In this document: positions 1-6,758 of the stretch, piece by piece
Numbering within the stretch: the first letter of the stretch is position 1
Layout: each line of letters begins with the position of its first letter
DNA from: Chitinophagaceae bacterium
Lineage (GTDB): Bacteria > Bacteroidota > Bacteroidia > Chitinophagales > Chitinophagaceae
Reading direction: 5' to 3'
NCBI GenBank assembly: GCA_003455235.1
Contig: DMRT01000119.1
Coordinates: 1 to 10,651, forward strand
Length of the DNA: 10,651 nucleotides
Notes under the pieces: model-generated
What the model saw: the letters and a program-made list of their open reading frames with translations, nothing else
What the model was told of the DNA's origin: nothing
Database searches by the model: none
Made by a program: the position numbers and the translations under genes

Positions 1-50
1 ACCTGGGGCGCCACCTGGTTGAAATGGGCGTATAACAGCTGATAAAAAAT

Positions 51-66
51 GCCTGGCTGGCCAGGC
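51..66. repeat. GC-rich inverted repeat upstream of the protease gene
   Basis: A perfect 7-bp inverted repeat (GCCTGGC, two bases, GCCAGGC). Folded as RNA it would form a 5-bp stem with a 6-base loop. On the minus strand it is followed at once by six T residues (44-49 on the plus strand), which resembles an intrinsic terminator, but no minus-strand gene lies just upstream to be terminated. On the plus strand there is no T-run. It may mark the end of a gene lying left of the window, or be part of the leader of the protease gene. The rest of 1-145 holds no clear promoter and no long gene. Confidence 0.4.
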
Positions 67-145
67 GGCCAACAAAGGCAGTTAACAGGCAGCCTGCCGG
101 GTTCAGGAAGAATCTTAATCGTATACCCACGAGTAAAATAAGCGT

Positions 146-2557
146 ATGAAAAAAATTGTACTTCTTCTTTTTATCGGTTTGATTGCTGGCATTTCAGAAA
201 GCCATGCCCAGTTCACCCGGTACATTGTACGGCTGAAAGACAAAGGCACCAACCCGTATTCGCTTGCCAACCCTTCGCAATACCTTACGGCCAGGTCTAT
301 ACAAAGAAGAACACGCTATGGCATTGCCATCGACTCCGCCGATCTTCCCATCACACCCCGGTATATCGACAGCATCCGGCTTGCCGGCGCTGTAACCATA
401 CTCAATACATCCAAGTGGCTGAACCAGGTTGCCATTCAAACAACTGATGCAGCTGCATTGGCCAAAATAAACAGCTTTCCCTTTGTGATCGGCACCAGCG
501 GCATTGCCGCCAGAACTGCACAGGCAGGCATTGGCGTAAATAAAAAACTGGAAGAAGCGTTTGTTCCCATTACAGAACAAACTTCTTCGATTATAGCGGT
601 GGATCATTACAATTACGGGCAGAGTTACGGACAGGTGCATTTACACAACGGTGAGTTTTTACACAACCGTGGTTTCCGCGGCCAGGGTATGCAAATGGCT
701 GTGCTGGATGCAGGTTTTTATCATTACCTCAGCCTGCCCACGTTCGACAGCATACGCAACAACAACCAGGTACTGGGCACCTGGGATTTTGTAGCCGGCA
801 ATGCCAGCGTGGATGAAGATCATACACATGGCATGAACTGCCTGAGTACGATTGCGGCCAATATGCCCGGCGTGTTTGTGGGCACTGCACCCAAAGCTTC
901 TTTTTATTTATACCGCACCGAAGATGCGGCTACGGAATATCCCATTGAAGAACAGAACTGGGTGGCCGGTATGGAACGGGCCGACAGCCTCGGCGTGGAA
1001 ATCACTTCCACGTCTTTGGGTTATTACAATTTTGATAATGCATCGCTCAATTATACCTATGCCAACATGGATGGCAACACCACGCTGAGTGCAAGAGGCG
1101 CCGACTTTGCTGCCAAAAAGGGTATGCTGGTGGTAATGGCAGCAGGCAATGAAGGCAATGGCGCCTGGCATTACATCATCACTCCTTCGGATGCTGACAG
1201 CGTGATGGCAGTAGGCGCTGTATCCACTGCCGGCGTGGTGGGCGGGTTCAGCAGTTATGGCCCCAGCAGCGATGGCCAGGTAAAACCTTCTGTTGCGGCC
1301 GTGGGAGTAAATGCGGTAATCGCCAGTCCATCCACCGGTCAACCCGTGTTTGGCAGCGGAACATCATTCGCCTGCCCGAACATGGCCGGGCTTACCACCT
1401 GCTTATGGCAGGCATTTCCGGAAATAAACAACATGGGCATCATCAATACCATGCAGCTGGCTGCTACAAGGGCAACCAATCCCGACAACCGCGTTGGCTA
1501 TGGCATTCCGGATATGAAGAAAGCATTTGTGCTGCTCATCCGGCAATTGTACACCCAGCAGGCACCGCAGGTGGCCAATTGCAGTGTTACCTGGCAATGG
1601 ACGGTAAAAACAGATTCCGCAATCAGCCTGGTGATGGAAAGAAAACTACCGGCCGATATTAATTACACCCCGGTAAGCACACAAACATCAACGGGTGCAT
1701 TTCTGTCACGCAACTTTTCATTTACCGATGACCTGAGAAGTTTTACCGCCAGCGGAATAAAATACCGGCTTAAAATGAACATTGCGGCCGATACCAGTTT
1801 TTACCTTGATTCCATCACGGTGAACTTTACACCCAGGCCCAATTTCGGCGCCGATAAAAATGCAGGCATCTGCAGCGGCAGCAGCTTTGATCTTACCACC
1901 CAGTTTGTAACCACCGGGCTTACCAGCAACTGGACCATTGGAGGAAACTCCGTTGCCAACCCGGCTGCCGTAACCACCGCGGGAACCTACCAGCTCATCG
2001 GCATCAACAATTCAGGATGCGCAGATACTGCATTGGTTGTGCTGGCCGTTTCGCCCAAGCCTGCATTGGGACCTGATGTAGCCATTACAAAATGCACCGA
2101 CAGCATCGTTAATCTTACAACGGTATATACCACAACGGGTGGTATAACAACCGCCTGGACCCTTGGCGGAAACCCCGTGGCCACACCTGCTTCTGTTACT
2201 GCGGCAGGCACCTACCGGTTGATTGCTACCAATACATCCAGTTGCAGCGACACGGCTTTTGTGGTGATCAGCAACAACCCGCAATTGTGCATTACCACAC
2301 TCATCGAAAAAATCGTCATCAGTCCGAACCCGGTTAGTGATGACCTGAAAGTACAGGTGGTACGAAAAGCGGCGGTGAAGGTGGAGATTAGTATTGTGAA
2401 TGCGGGCGGACAACTGGTTTTCCGCACCAGTAACCAGCAGCAGGCGGGTTCTCAAACCTATACCGTACCCATGAAGAAGATGGCGGATGGCGTTTATTTT
2501 GTAACGGTGAGGGTGAATGATAAAAAAGAAGCGGTGAAGAAAATCATCAGGAGATAA
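146..2557 (+). CDS. Secreted S8 family (subtilisin-like) serine protease with T9SS sorting domain
   Basis: This 803-residue protein is a predicted extracellular or cell-surface serine endopeptidase. Residues 1-21 form a signal peptide (MKK, hydrophobic core, SHA before QF), followed by a propeptide-like region to about residue 150. The S8 catalytic domain spans about 175-465: Asp188 in AVLDAGF, His228 in DHTHG, oxyanion Asn335 in AAGNEG and Ser407 in GTSFACPNMAG, so the triad is complete. After a beta-rich region (about 470-565) come two similar Ig/PKD-like repeats (about 567-637 and 641-709), each ending in a GTY...C.DTA..V motif. The last 80 or so residues (ISPNPVSDDL..., GVYFVTV, KKIIRR) are a type A C-terminal domain for type IX secretion, which exports substrates across the outer membrane and attaches or releases them. 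The ATG at 146 is chosen because it opens the signal peptide; no Shine-Dalgarno sequence is seen, as is normal in Bacteroidota. The substrate cannot be told from sequence. It converges on rsmB with a gap of 4 bases and no obvious terminator. Confidence 0.93.
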   Translation: MKKIVLLLFIGLIAGISESHAQFTRYIVRLKDKGTNPYSLANPSQYLTARSIQRRTRYGIAIDSADLPITPRYIDSIRLAGAVTILNTSKWLNQVAIQTTDAAALAKINSFPFVIGTSGIAARTAQAGIGVNKKLEEAFVPITEQTSSIIAVDHYNYGQSYGQVHLHNGEFLHNRGFRGQGMQMAVLDAGFYHYLSLPTFDSIRNNNQVLGTWDFVAGNASVDEDHTHGMNCLSTIAANMPGVFVGTAPKASFYLYRTEDAATEYPIEEQNWVAGMERADSLGVEITSTSLGYYNFDNASLNYTYANMDGNTTLSARGADFAAKKGMLVVMAAGNEGNGAWHYIITPSDADSVMAVGAVSTAGVVGGFSSYGPSSDGQVKPSVAAVGVNAVIASPSTGQPVFGSGTSFACPNMAGLTTCLWQAFPEINNMGIINTMQLAATRATNPDNRVGYGIPDMKKAFVLLIRQLYTQQAPQVANCSVTWQWTVKTDSAISLVMERKLPADINYTPVSTQTSTGAFLSRNFSFTDDLRSFTASGIKYRLKMNIAADTSFYLDSITVNFTPRPNFGADKNAGICSGSSFDLTTQFVTTGLTSNWTIGGNSVANPAAVTTAGTYQLIGINNSGCADTALVVLAVSPKPALGPDVAITKCTDSIVNLTTVYTTTGGITTAWTLGGNPVATPASVTAAGTYRLIATNTSSCSDTAFVVISNNPQLCITTLIEKIVISPNPVSDDLKVQVVRKAAVKVEISIVNAGGQLVFRTSNQQQAGSQTYTVPMKKMADGVYFVTVRVNDKKEAVKKIIRR

Positions 2558-2561
2558 ATAT

Positions 2562-3767
2562 TTATTCCTTCACAAAGGCTGCCGTAAACATCGAATCAGC
2601 CCTTTTATTATAACCTTTTAATAATTCCATCTGCAGCAACCGCAGGTGGAATTTTTCTTTTAGAAAGTTCGCCACTTCTTCATTTTCCTGCCTGAATACC
2701 GAACAGGTGATGTAAATGAACATGCCGTTTGCTGAAAGATGGGGGATCACATTGGAAACGATCTGCTTTTGTTTATCAGCATATTCTTTGATCATTTCCT
2801 TCTTAAAAAAGTAAAGTTGCTCGGGGGTGCGGCTCCAGGTACCGCTGCCGGTGCAGGGGGCGTCGCAGATGATGAGATCAAAGTTTGTCCTTCGGCTACG
2901 CTCAGGATATGTTTGTGGTTGAAGGTTTGTGGCTGGAGGCTTGCGGCTGGAGGTTTGCAAATCAGCGATAAAGGAATGGTAGTTCTTGATACCTGCAGCA
3001 TTGAATCTTTTTTTAAGATTGGCTAAAATGCTTTCCCGGATATCAGAAACGGTTAGGCTGATCTTTCCATCAAGTATGTCGTAGGCCAGCAGGGATTTAC
3101 CTCCACTGGCGGCGCAGCAATCCCAGACGGATACAGGTTGTGGATTACCGGCGGCGGGATGTTTGAGAACATTAAGCACCTGCTGGGAATGGTAATCCTG
3201 TACCATGGCTTCCTTATCCGGATCAATGATCCCATCCAGCTTTGTTGCATTCGGCAAGGCAATACAATCATCGGCCGGAGTTTGAAAGGCAATGCCCGCT
3301 TCGCTGAGTTTTTTCAATACGATTTCATTTTTTCCGGGCCTTACCCGCAGGAACAGGTCCGGTTGCCGGAGAAAAGAAAGGCAAAAAGAATCGGGATCAG
3401 TCCCATCACTTAATTCAGTCAGCCATGGAAAGATATTATGTGGATCAATGCCAAGAAGGCGGAGTTTTTCTGAAACCGCTTTCTCAACCCATTCATTCCA
3501 TTCCGGTTTATGAAACCGGAGGAACTCACTGGACTGTTGCTCACAAAGAAATGCGGCACTCATTATTCTTTCTTCTGCAGGAACTGTACGCATGGCATGT
3601 CCCAGCCGGTAATAATAATAGCAGAGTGATGCAATATACTTTCTGTCTTTAGAGCCGTATTTTTTATCCGAGGCAAATTTTTTTTTCAGGAACCCCGGCA
3701 ACGGTTCTTTCCCATCGTAGGCTTCGATGATTTTTACAGCCGAATTAAGATAGGAGTGCTGGCGCAT
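2562..3767 (-). CDS. rsmB: RsmB/NOP family 16S rRNA (cytosine-C5) methyltransferase
   Basis: Predicted cytoplasmic SAM-dependent methyltransferase of the Fmu/Sun/NOP2 family, which transfers a methyl group to C5 of a cytosine in rRNA (C967 of 16S rRNA for E. coli RsmB). The 401-residue protein has an N-terminal RNA-binding region (about 1-130) and a Rossmann methyltransferase domain from about residue 180. Visible motifs are the SAM loop WDCCAASGGKS (215-225), acidic SDIRE (241-245), motif IV CDAPCTGSGTW with Cys305, and motif VI TCS with Cys355, matching the two conserved cysteines of the family (motif VI Cys is the nucleophile in RsmB). Residues 270-294, just before motif IV, are encoded by repeat DNA and form an odd basic, Pro/Gln-rich insertion ending PERSRR; the frame stays open, so the gene is probably functional. 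A family member acting on another rRNA position cannot be excluded. The ATG lies only 4 bases from a -7 promoter box, which suggests a nearly leaderless mRNA. Confidence 0.88.
   Translation of the reverse strand: MRQHSYLNSAVKIIEAYDGKEPLPGFLKKKFASDKKYGSKDRKYIASLCYYYYRLGHAMRTVPAEERIMSAAFLCEQQSSEFLRFHKPEWNEWVEKAVSEKLRLLGIDPHNIFPWLTELSDGTDPDSFCLSFLRQPDLFLRVRPGKNEIVLKKLSEAGIAFQTPADDCIALPNATKLDGIIDPDKEAMVQDYHSQQVLNVLKHPAAGNPQPVSVWDCCAASGGKSLLAYDILDGKISLTVSDIRESILANLKKRFNAAGIKNYHSFIADLQTSSRKPPATNLQPQTYPERSRRTNFDLIICDAPCTGSGTWSRTPEQLYFFKKEMIKEYADKQKQIVSNVIPHLSANGMFIYITCSVFRQENEEVANFLKEKFHLRLLQMELLKGYNKRADSMFTAAFVKE
2888..2907. repeat. 20-bp interspersed element inside rsmB (PERSRR-encoding)
   Basis: The sequence is TCCTTCGGCTACGCTCAGGA, with complementary ends (TCCT/AGGA). 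Read on the rsmB coding strand it gives part of the peptide PERSRR (about residues 288-293). From memory, near-identical 20-mers recur as short interspersed elements in many environmental bacterial genomes, Bacteroidota included; the copy number in this genome cannot be seen here. It lies 3 bases from the heptad repeat at 2911-2959, and the two together fill one in-frame insertion. Confidence 0.6.
2911..2959. repeat. Seven tandem 7-bp units inside rsmB
   Basis: Forty-nine bases divide cleanly into seven 7-mers with plus-strand consensus GYTKGNG (for example GTTTGTG, GCTGGAG, GCTTGCG). Units tend to alternate in type, giving a 14-bp superperiod. Positions 1 and 3 are invariant G and T; positions 5 and 7 each have one exception. 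Seven is not a multiple of three, so the peptide period is 7 residues per 21 bases. It encodes about residues 270-286 of RsmB, directly before motif IV. The same unit family occurs in odhB at 4773-4800. Confidence 0.75.
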
Positions 3768-3771
3768 GGGG

Positions 3772-3779
3772 CAAAAATA
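3772..3779 (-). promoter_or_regulatory. Candidate -7 promoter box of rsmB
   Basis: The minus strand reads TATTTTTG, an exact match to the Bacteroidota -7 consensus TAnnTTTG, followed by CCCC and then the rsmB ATG at 3767. A start site the usual few bases downstream would fall at or beside the start codon. No TTTG -33 box is seen at about 20 bp spacing, because that place is occupied by the hairpin at 3782-3802. Confidence 0.4.
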
Positions 3780-3802
3780 AAGCCTGCGTTTTTATTGCAG
3801 GC
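3773..3802 (-). terminator. Hairpin with U-tract between odhB and rsmB
   Basis: A 6-bp GC-rich stem (GCCTGC at 3782-3787 pairing with GCAGGC at 3797-3802) has a 9-base AT-rich loop. On the minus strand it is followed by TTTATTTTT, giving the form of an intrinsic terminator for odhB transcripts. It lies 84 bases past the odhB stop and ends 5 bases before the rsmB start, so its T-tract also forms the candidate rsmB -7 box. Confidence 0.55.
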
Positions 3803-3886
3803 GTTTAAATTATTCTGACTAAGATGTCGAAGGAACTAATGTTCTGTACTTTTTAACTTCTTTTTGCTTTTTTATTCTCTTAGCAG

Positions 3887-5104
3887 CTATAGTTCCAGCA
3901 AACTCTTCACCGGGTCTTTACCGAACAACAACAGTTCAGGGTTCTCCAGCAATTCTTTCACCCGTACAAGGAAGCTTACCGATTCTCTGCCGTCGATGAT
4001 GCGGTGATCGTAACTCAATGCCACATACATCATGGGTTTGATAACCACCTGCCCGTTTACGGCCATCGGTCTTTCCACGATATTGTGCATTCCCAGTATC
4101 GCCGATTGTGGTATATTAATGATGGGTGTGCTCATCATAGAACCGAATACACCGCCATTGGTGATGGTGAAGGTTCCGCCGGTCATTTCTTCAATGGTGA
4201 GTTTATTTTCTTTTGCCTTACCGGCCAGCTCTACCACTTTTGCTTCGATGCCTGCCATGCTAAGGCTTTCGGCATTGCGTATCACCGGCACCACCAGGCC
4301 CTTGGGCGCACTAACGGCAATGGAGATGTCGCAGTAATCGTGGTAAACAATGCTTTCGCCGTCGATATAGGCATTTACGGCCGGCCATTCCATCAACGCA
4401 TAGGTACATGCTTTGGTAAAAAAGCTCATAAAGCCGAGGTTAACACCGTGTATCTCTTTGAATTTATCCTTGTATTTTTTTCGGATCTCCATGATGGGGC
4501 TCATGTCCACCTCATTGAAGGTGGTGAGCATGGCTGTGGTATTCTTGGCTTCCACCAGGCGGCGGCTGATCGTTTTGCGCAGGTTGCTCATTTTCTCCAC
4601 CCGGTCGTTGCGTTCAAATAACACCGTACCTGGTCTCAGTCCTGGGTTGTTCAATGCGTCCATCACGTCCTGCTTCACAATCTTTCCATTGCTGCCGGAG
4701 GGAGTTACCACTTTTACGTCTACCTTTTTATCAGCGATGATGGCAGCGGCAACGGGGGTTGCTTTAAGATCTGTTTGAGGTTTGAGGCTTGAAGCTTGAG
4801 GTTGCGCCGCAGGAGTTTCTTTTACCGTTGCTGGTTTTTCTGCCTTTACGGTTTCGGCTGGTTTGGCTGCATCTGTGTCGATGGAGCAAACAACGTCGCC
4901 TATATTGAGTGTATCTCCTTCTTTGGCAATGGTTTTAATAGCACCTGCCTGCTCGGCGTTCAGTTCAAAAGTGGCTTTTTCACTTTCCAGTTCGGCAATC
5001 ACTTCATCCCTGTTCACCCAATCCCCGTCTTTTTTATGCCATTTCACCAACGTCACTTCATTGATGCTTTCACCTACAGTGGGAACTTTTATTTCAATTG
5101 CCAT
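3887..5104 (-). CDS. odhB: 2-oxoglutarate dehydrogenase E2 component (dihydrolipoyllysine succinyltransferase)
   Basis: This protein forms the core of the 2-oxoglutarate dehydrogenase complex of the TCA cycle and moves the succinyl group from lipoamide to coenzyme A in the cytoplasm. The 405-residue protein has one lipoyl domain (1-75, with lipoylated Lys43 in [11 protein letters not shown]), an Ala/Pro/Lys-rich linker (about 78-112), a peripheral subunit-binding domain (about 113-150) and a catalytic domain to the end, with the active-site motif [11 protein letters not shown] (His367, Asp371). The length matches the family. Residues 102-111 of the linker ([10 protein letters not shown]) come from the 7-bp repeat at 4773-4800. 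The gene for the E1 partner (odhA/sucA), often adjacent in other bacteria, is not beside it: neighbours are rpoD upstream and rsmB downstream. The sequence [11 protein letters not shown] and the GGVFGS motif favour succinyltransferase over acetyltransferase, though I cannot prove the acyl group from sequence alone. Confidence 0.93.
   Translation of the reverse strand: MAIEIKVPTVGESINEVTLVKWHKKDGDWVNRDEVIAELESEKATFELNAEQAGAIKTIAKEGDTLNIGDVVCSIDTDAAKPAETVKAEKPATVKETPAAQPQASSLKPQTDLKATPVAAAIIADKKVDVKVVTPSGSNGKIVKQDVMDALNNPGLRPGTVLFERNDRVEKMSNLRKTISRRLVEAKNTTAMLTTFNEVDMSPIMEIRKKYKDKFKEIHGVNLGFMSFFTKACTYALMEWPAVNAYIDGESIVYHDYCDISIAVSAPKGLVVPVIRNAESLSMAGIEAKVVELAGKAKENKLTIEEMTGGTFTITNGGVFGSMMSTPIINIPQSAILGMHNIVERPMAVNGQVVIKPMMYVALSYDHRIIDGRESVSFLVRVKELLENPELLLFGKDPVKSLLEL
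4773..4800. repeat. Four tandem 7-bp units inside odhB
   Basis: Four consecutive 7-mers follow plus-strand consensus GYTTGAR (GTTTGAG twice, GCTTGAA, GCTTGAG). This is the same unit family as in rsmB at 2911-2959. It encodes residues 102-111 in the flexible linker between lipoyl and subunit-binding domains, where extra residues should be tolerated. Confidence 0.7.
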
Positions 5105-5123
5105 CTCAGTAATTTATGTGGGG

Positions 5124-5155
5124 CAAATTTCGGGGAAAAATCAGGATTATTAAAA
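5124..5155 (-). promoter_or_regulatory. Candidate odhB promoter
   Basis: On the minus strand GAAATTTG (5124-5131) matches TAnnTTTG at 5 of its 6 fixed positions if one mismatch in the TA pair is weighed as half the element, strictly 4 of 6. TTTT at 5152-5155 stands 20 bases upstream as a 3-of-4 match to the -33 TTTG. The box is followed by CCCC, as at rsmB. Transcription from here would give a leader of roughly 10-15 bases before the ATG at 5104. Confidence 0.28.
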
Positions 5156-5180
5156 TAGAATTCAACCCGGGTGCCGGATA

Positions 5181-5210
5181 AAAATTCAGCGGGCTAAAGA
5201 GCCCGCTGAA
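5181..5210 (-). terminator. Intrinsic terminator of rpoD
   Basis: A perfect 11-bp stem (5185-5195 pairing with 5200-5210, sequence TTCAGCGGGCT / AGCCCGCTGAA) has a 4-base loop. On the minus strand it is followed by TTTTT. It starts 29 bases after the rpoD stop codon and precedes the odhB promoter region, so rpoD and odhB should be separate transcription units. Confidence 0.88.
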
Positions 5211-5239
5211 CAATGTTATCAGCAAGTGTGTGTGTATCT

Positions 5240-6109
5240 TTAAGATCCCAGGTACGCTTTCAGCAGTTTGCAACGGGAAGCTGTACGTAACTTGGTGATG
5301 GCTTTGTCTTTGATCTGACGTACCCGCTCACGGGTAAGGTTAAAATGTTCACCAATGTCTTCGAGGCTGAGGGCATGGTCAACACCAATGCCAAAGAAAA
5401 AGCGGATCACATCTTTTTGCCGTTCGGTTAATGTACTCAGTGAACGGTCAATCTCCGTTTTCAGCGATGCTTTAAATGCCAGTTCATCGTCAGTATTGGC
5501 AGCATTGTGATTCACGAGTACATCAATCAGTGTACTTTCTTCTCCATCGGCCAGCGGCTGGTCCATACTAACGTGGCGGCTTGCAACCCCCAGTGTGGCG
5601 GCAATTTCATCGGCATCCATGTCGAGCAAAAACGCCACTTCTTCCGGGGTTGGTTCCCGCTCATACTCCTGCTCAAGCTGTGAAAAAGCTTTGCTGATGC
5701 GGTTGGTCAGCCCTACTTTATTGAGCGGCAACCGCACAATCCTCGACTGTTCGGCCAATGCCTGTAAAATACTCTGGCGTATCCACCATACGGCATAAGA
5801 GATAAATTTGAATCCTCTGGTTTCATCAAAACGCTGTGCGGCTTTTATCAAACCAAGATTGCCTTCATTGATCAGGTCGGGTAATGTCAATCCCTGGTTC
5901 TGGTATTGTTTTGCCACCGAAACCACAAAACGAAGATTGGCCTTGGTAAGTTTTTCCAATGCTTTCTGATCGCCCTGTTTAATGCGGATGGCTAATTTTA
6001 CTTCTTCTTCGGGGGTTATTAATTCTACTTTACCAATCTCCTGCAGGTACTTCTCTAAACTCTGGCTTTCACGGTTGGTGATCGACTTAGTGATTTTTAG
6101 CTGGCGCAT
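5240..6109 (-). CDS. rpoD: Primary RNA polymerase sigma factor RpoD (sigma-70 family)
   Basis: This is the housekeeping sigma subunit that directs RNA polymerase to promoters. The 289-residue protein lacks the acidic region 1.1 and the long non-conserved insert of E. coli RpoD (613 residues), as is usual for Bacteroidota primary sigma factors. Numbering from the longer start (6115), region 1.2 is about 18-50, region 2 about 55-125 with the -10-contacting stretch [10 protein letters not shown] (108-117), region 3 about 130-205, and region 4 about 225-280 with the helix-turn-helix [20 protein letters not shown] contacting the -33 element. I start at the ATG at 6109 ([14 protein letters not shown]) because that is the familiar N-terminus in the phylum; an in-frame ATG at 6115 would add Met-Ser. 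A strong terminator lies downstream and an AT-rich region with a candidate promoter upstream. Confidence 0.95.
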   Translation of the reverse strand: MRQLKITKSITNRESQSLEKYLQEIGKVELITPEEEVKLAIRIKQGDQKALEKLTKANLRFVVSVAKQYQNQGLTLPDLINEGNLGLIKAAQRFDETRGFKFISYAVWWIRQSILQALAEQSRIVRLPLNKVGLTNRISKAFSQLEQEYEREPTPEEVAFLLDMDADEIAATLGVASRHVSMDQPLADGEESTLIDVLVNHNAANTDDELAFKASLKTEIDRSLSTLTERQKDVIRFFFGIGVDHALSLEDIGEHFNLTRERVRQIKDKAITKLRTASRCKLLKAYLGS

Positions 6110-6192
6110 ACTCATAAGCCTGATGGTTTAAAGGTTAGGTTAGAAATAGACGATGGGTTAATAACTTGTTAAAAATTTATAAATCTATTAAC

Positions 6193-6224
6193 GTAATTTA
6201 TGTTATTTCCAATATGCAGCCAAA
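6193..6224 (-). promoter_or_regulatory. Candidate rpoD promoter
   Basis: On the minus strand TTTG (6221-6224) is followed after exactly 20 bases by TAAATTAC (6193-6200), which matches TAnnTTTG at 4 of 6 fixed positions. The upstream side is a run of 11 A/T bases (6222-6232). The predicted leader is about 75 bases, very rich in A and T. The whole rpoD/START-like gap (6116-6377) is AT-rich and holds no other gene. Confidence 0.38.
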
Positions 6225-6306
6225 AAAAAAAATCTAAAACACTGGCTTTCAAAAGATTGAAACCCTGTTTGTTTAAGATTTTTGACACAAAAGTGAAACA
6301 AAAAAA

Positions 6307-6328
6307 CTTGGCTAAATAAATTGCCAAG
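6307..6328. repeat. Inverted repeat upstream of the START-like gene
   Basis: CTTGGC, a 10-base AT-rich spacer, then GCCAAG: a perfect 6-bp dyad 49 bases before the START-like ATG. It lies just upstream of TATTTTG (6334-6340), which is one base short of the TAnnTTTG box. This position would suit an operator or a short hairpin near the promoter. No regulator can be named. Confidence 0.35.
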
Positions 6329-6377
6329 CAGATTATTTTGGTATTATTGCGCATTGCTACGATTTTAAACGAAAAGG

Positions 6378-6758
6378 ATGAGTAAGAAAGTTTTATATAC
6401 ATTAGAATACCCTGTAAGATGCTCACCCAGTATTTTATATGAATTTTTGATCTCTCCTGCAGGTTTGCAGGAGTGGTTTGCCGATAAAGTGGACGAAAAA
6501 GACGGTGTGTACAGTTTCAGCTGGAATGGTTCGGTAGACAAGGCCCGGATGCTGGAAACAGAAGAAGATAAGTTTGTGCGTTTCCGCTGGGACCACCAGG
6601 CAAAAGATGAGTATTTTGAATGGCGCATTGAAAAATCTGAAGTCACCAATCAAACCATTCTGGTGATCAGCGACTTTGCAGATAAAAAGGAAATCAAGGA
6701 CCAGAGCCAGTTATGGGAATACCAGGTGAAGGAACTTTTTCACCGCCTCGGCAGTTAA
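6378..6758 (+). CDS. START-like domain protein (SRPBCC fold)
   Basis: This small soluble protein of 126 residues resembles the START-like/AHSA1 families of the SRPBCC helix-grip fold, which bind hydrophobic ligands or partner proteins. Typical features are the N-terminal beta strand and short helix (YTLEYPVRCSPSILYEFLISPAGLQEWFAD, cited here as positions 7-36), the middle strands with FSWNG (about 47-51) and VRFRW (about 67-71), and a long C-terminal helix (about 107-124). Close relatives are, to my recollection, conserved across Bacteroidota without a known ligand. No signal peptide or membrane segment is seen. It diverges from rpoD and ends in a 4-base overlap with the stop codon of the convergent gene at 6755-7363. 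Confidence 0.8.
   Translation: MSKKVLYTLEYPVRCSPSILYEFLISPAGLQEWFADKVDEKDGVYSFSWNGSVDKARMLETEEDKFVRFRWDHQAKDEYFEWRIEKSEVTNQTILVISDFADKKEIKDQSQLWEYQVKELFHRLGS

Noticed and set aside
1..42. Possible C-terminal end of a plus-strand gene entering from the left edge
   Set aside because: Two frames are open from the edge (stops at 33-35 and 40-42) and minus-strand frames are open as well; the piece is too short to choose one or to recognise a family.
194..640. Long minus-strand open frames inside the protease gene
   Set aside because: They are shadows: Cys/Gly/Ser-rich with no recognisable domains, opposite a gene with complete catalytic motifs.
2554..2565. 12-bp perfect palindrome ATAAATATTTAT holding both stop codons of the convergent protease and rsmB genes
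   Set aside because: It consists only of A and T and arises easily from two TAA stops facing each other; no stem of useful stability.
6755..6758. Overlapping stop codons (TTAA) of the START-like gene and its convergent neighbour
   Set aside because: Four-base stop overlaps are common in compact genomes and need no special explanation.
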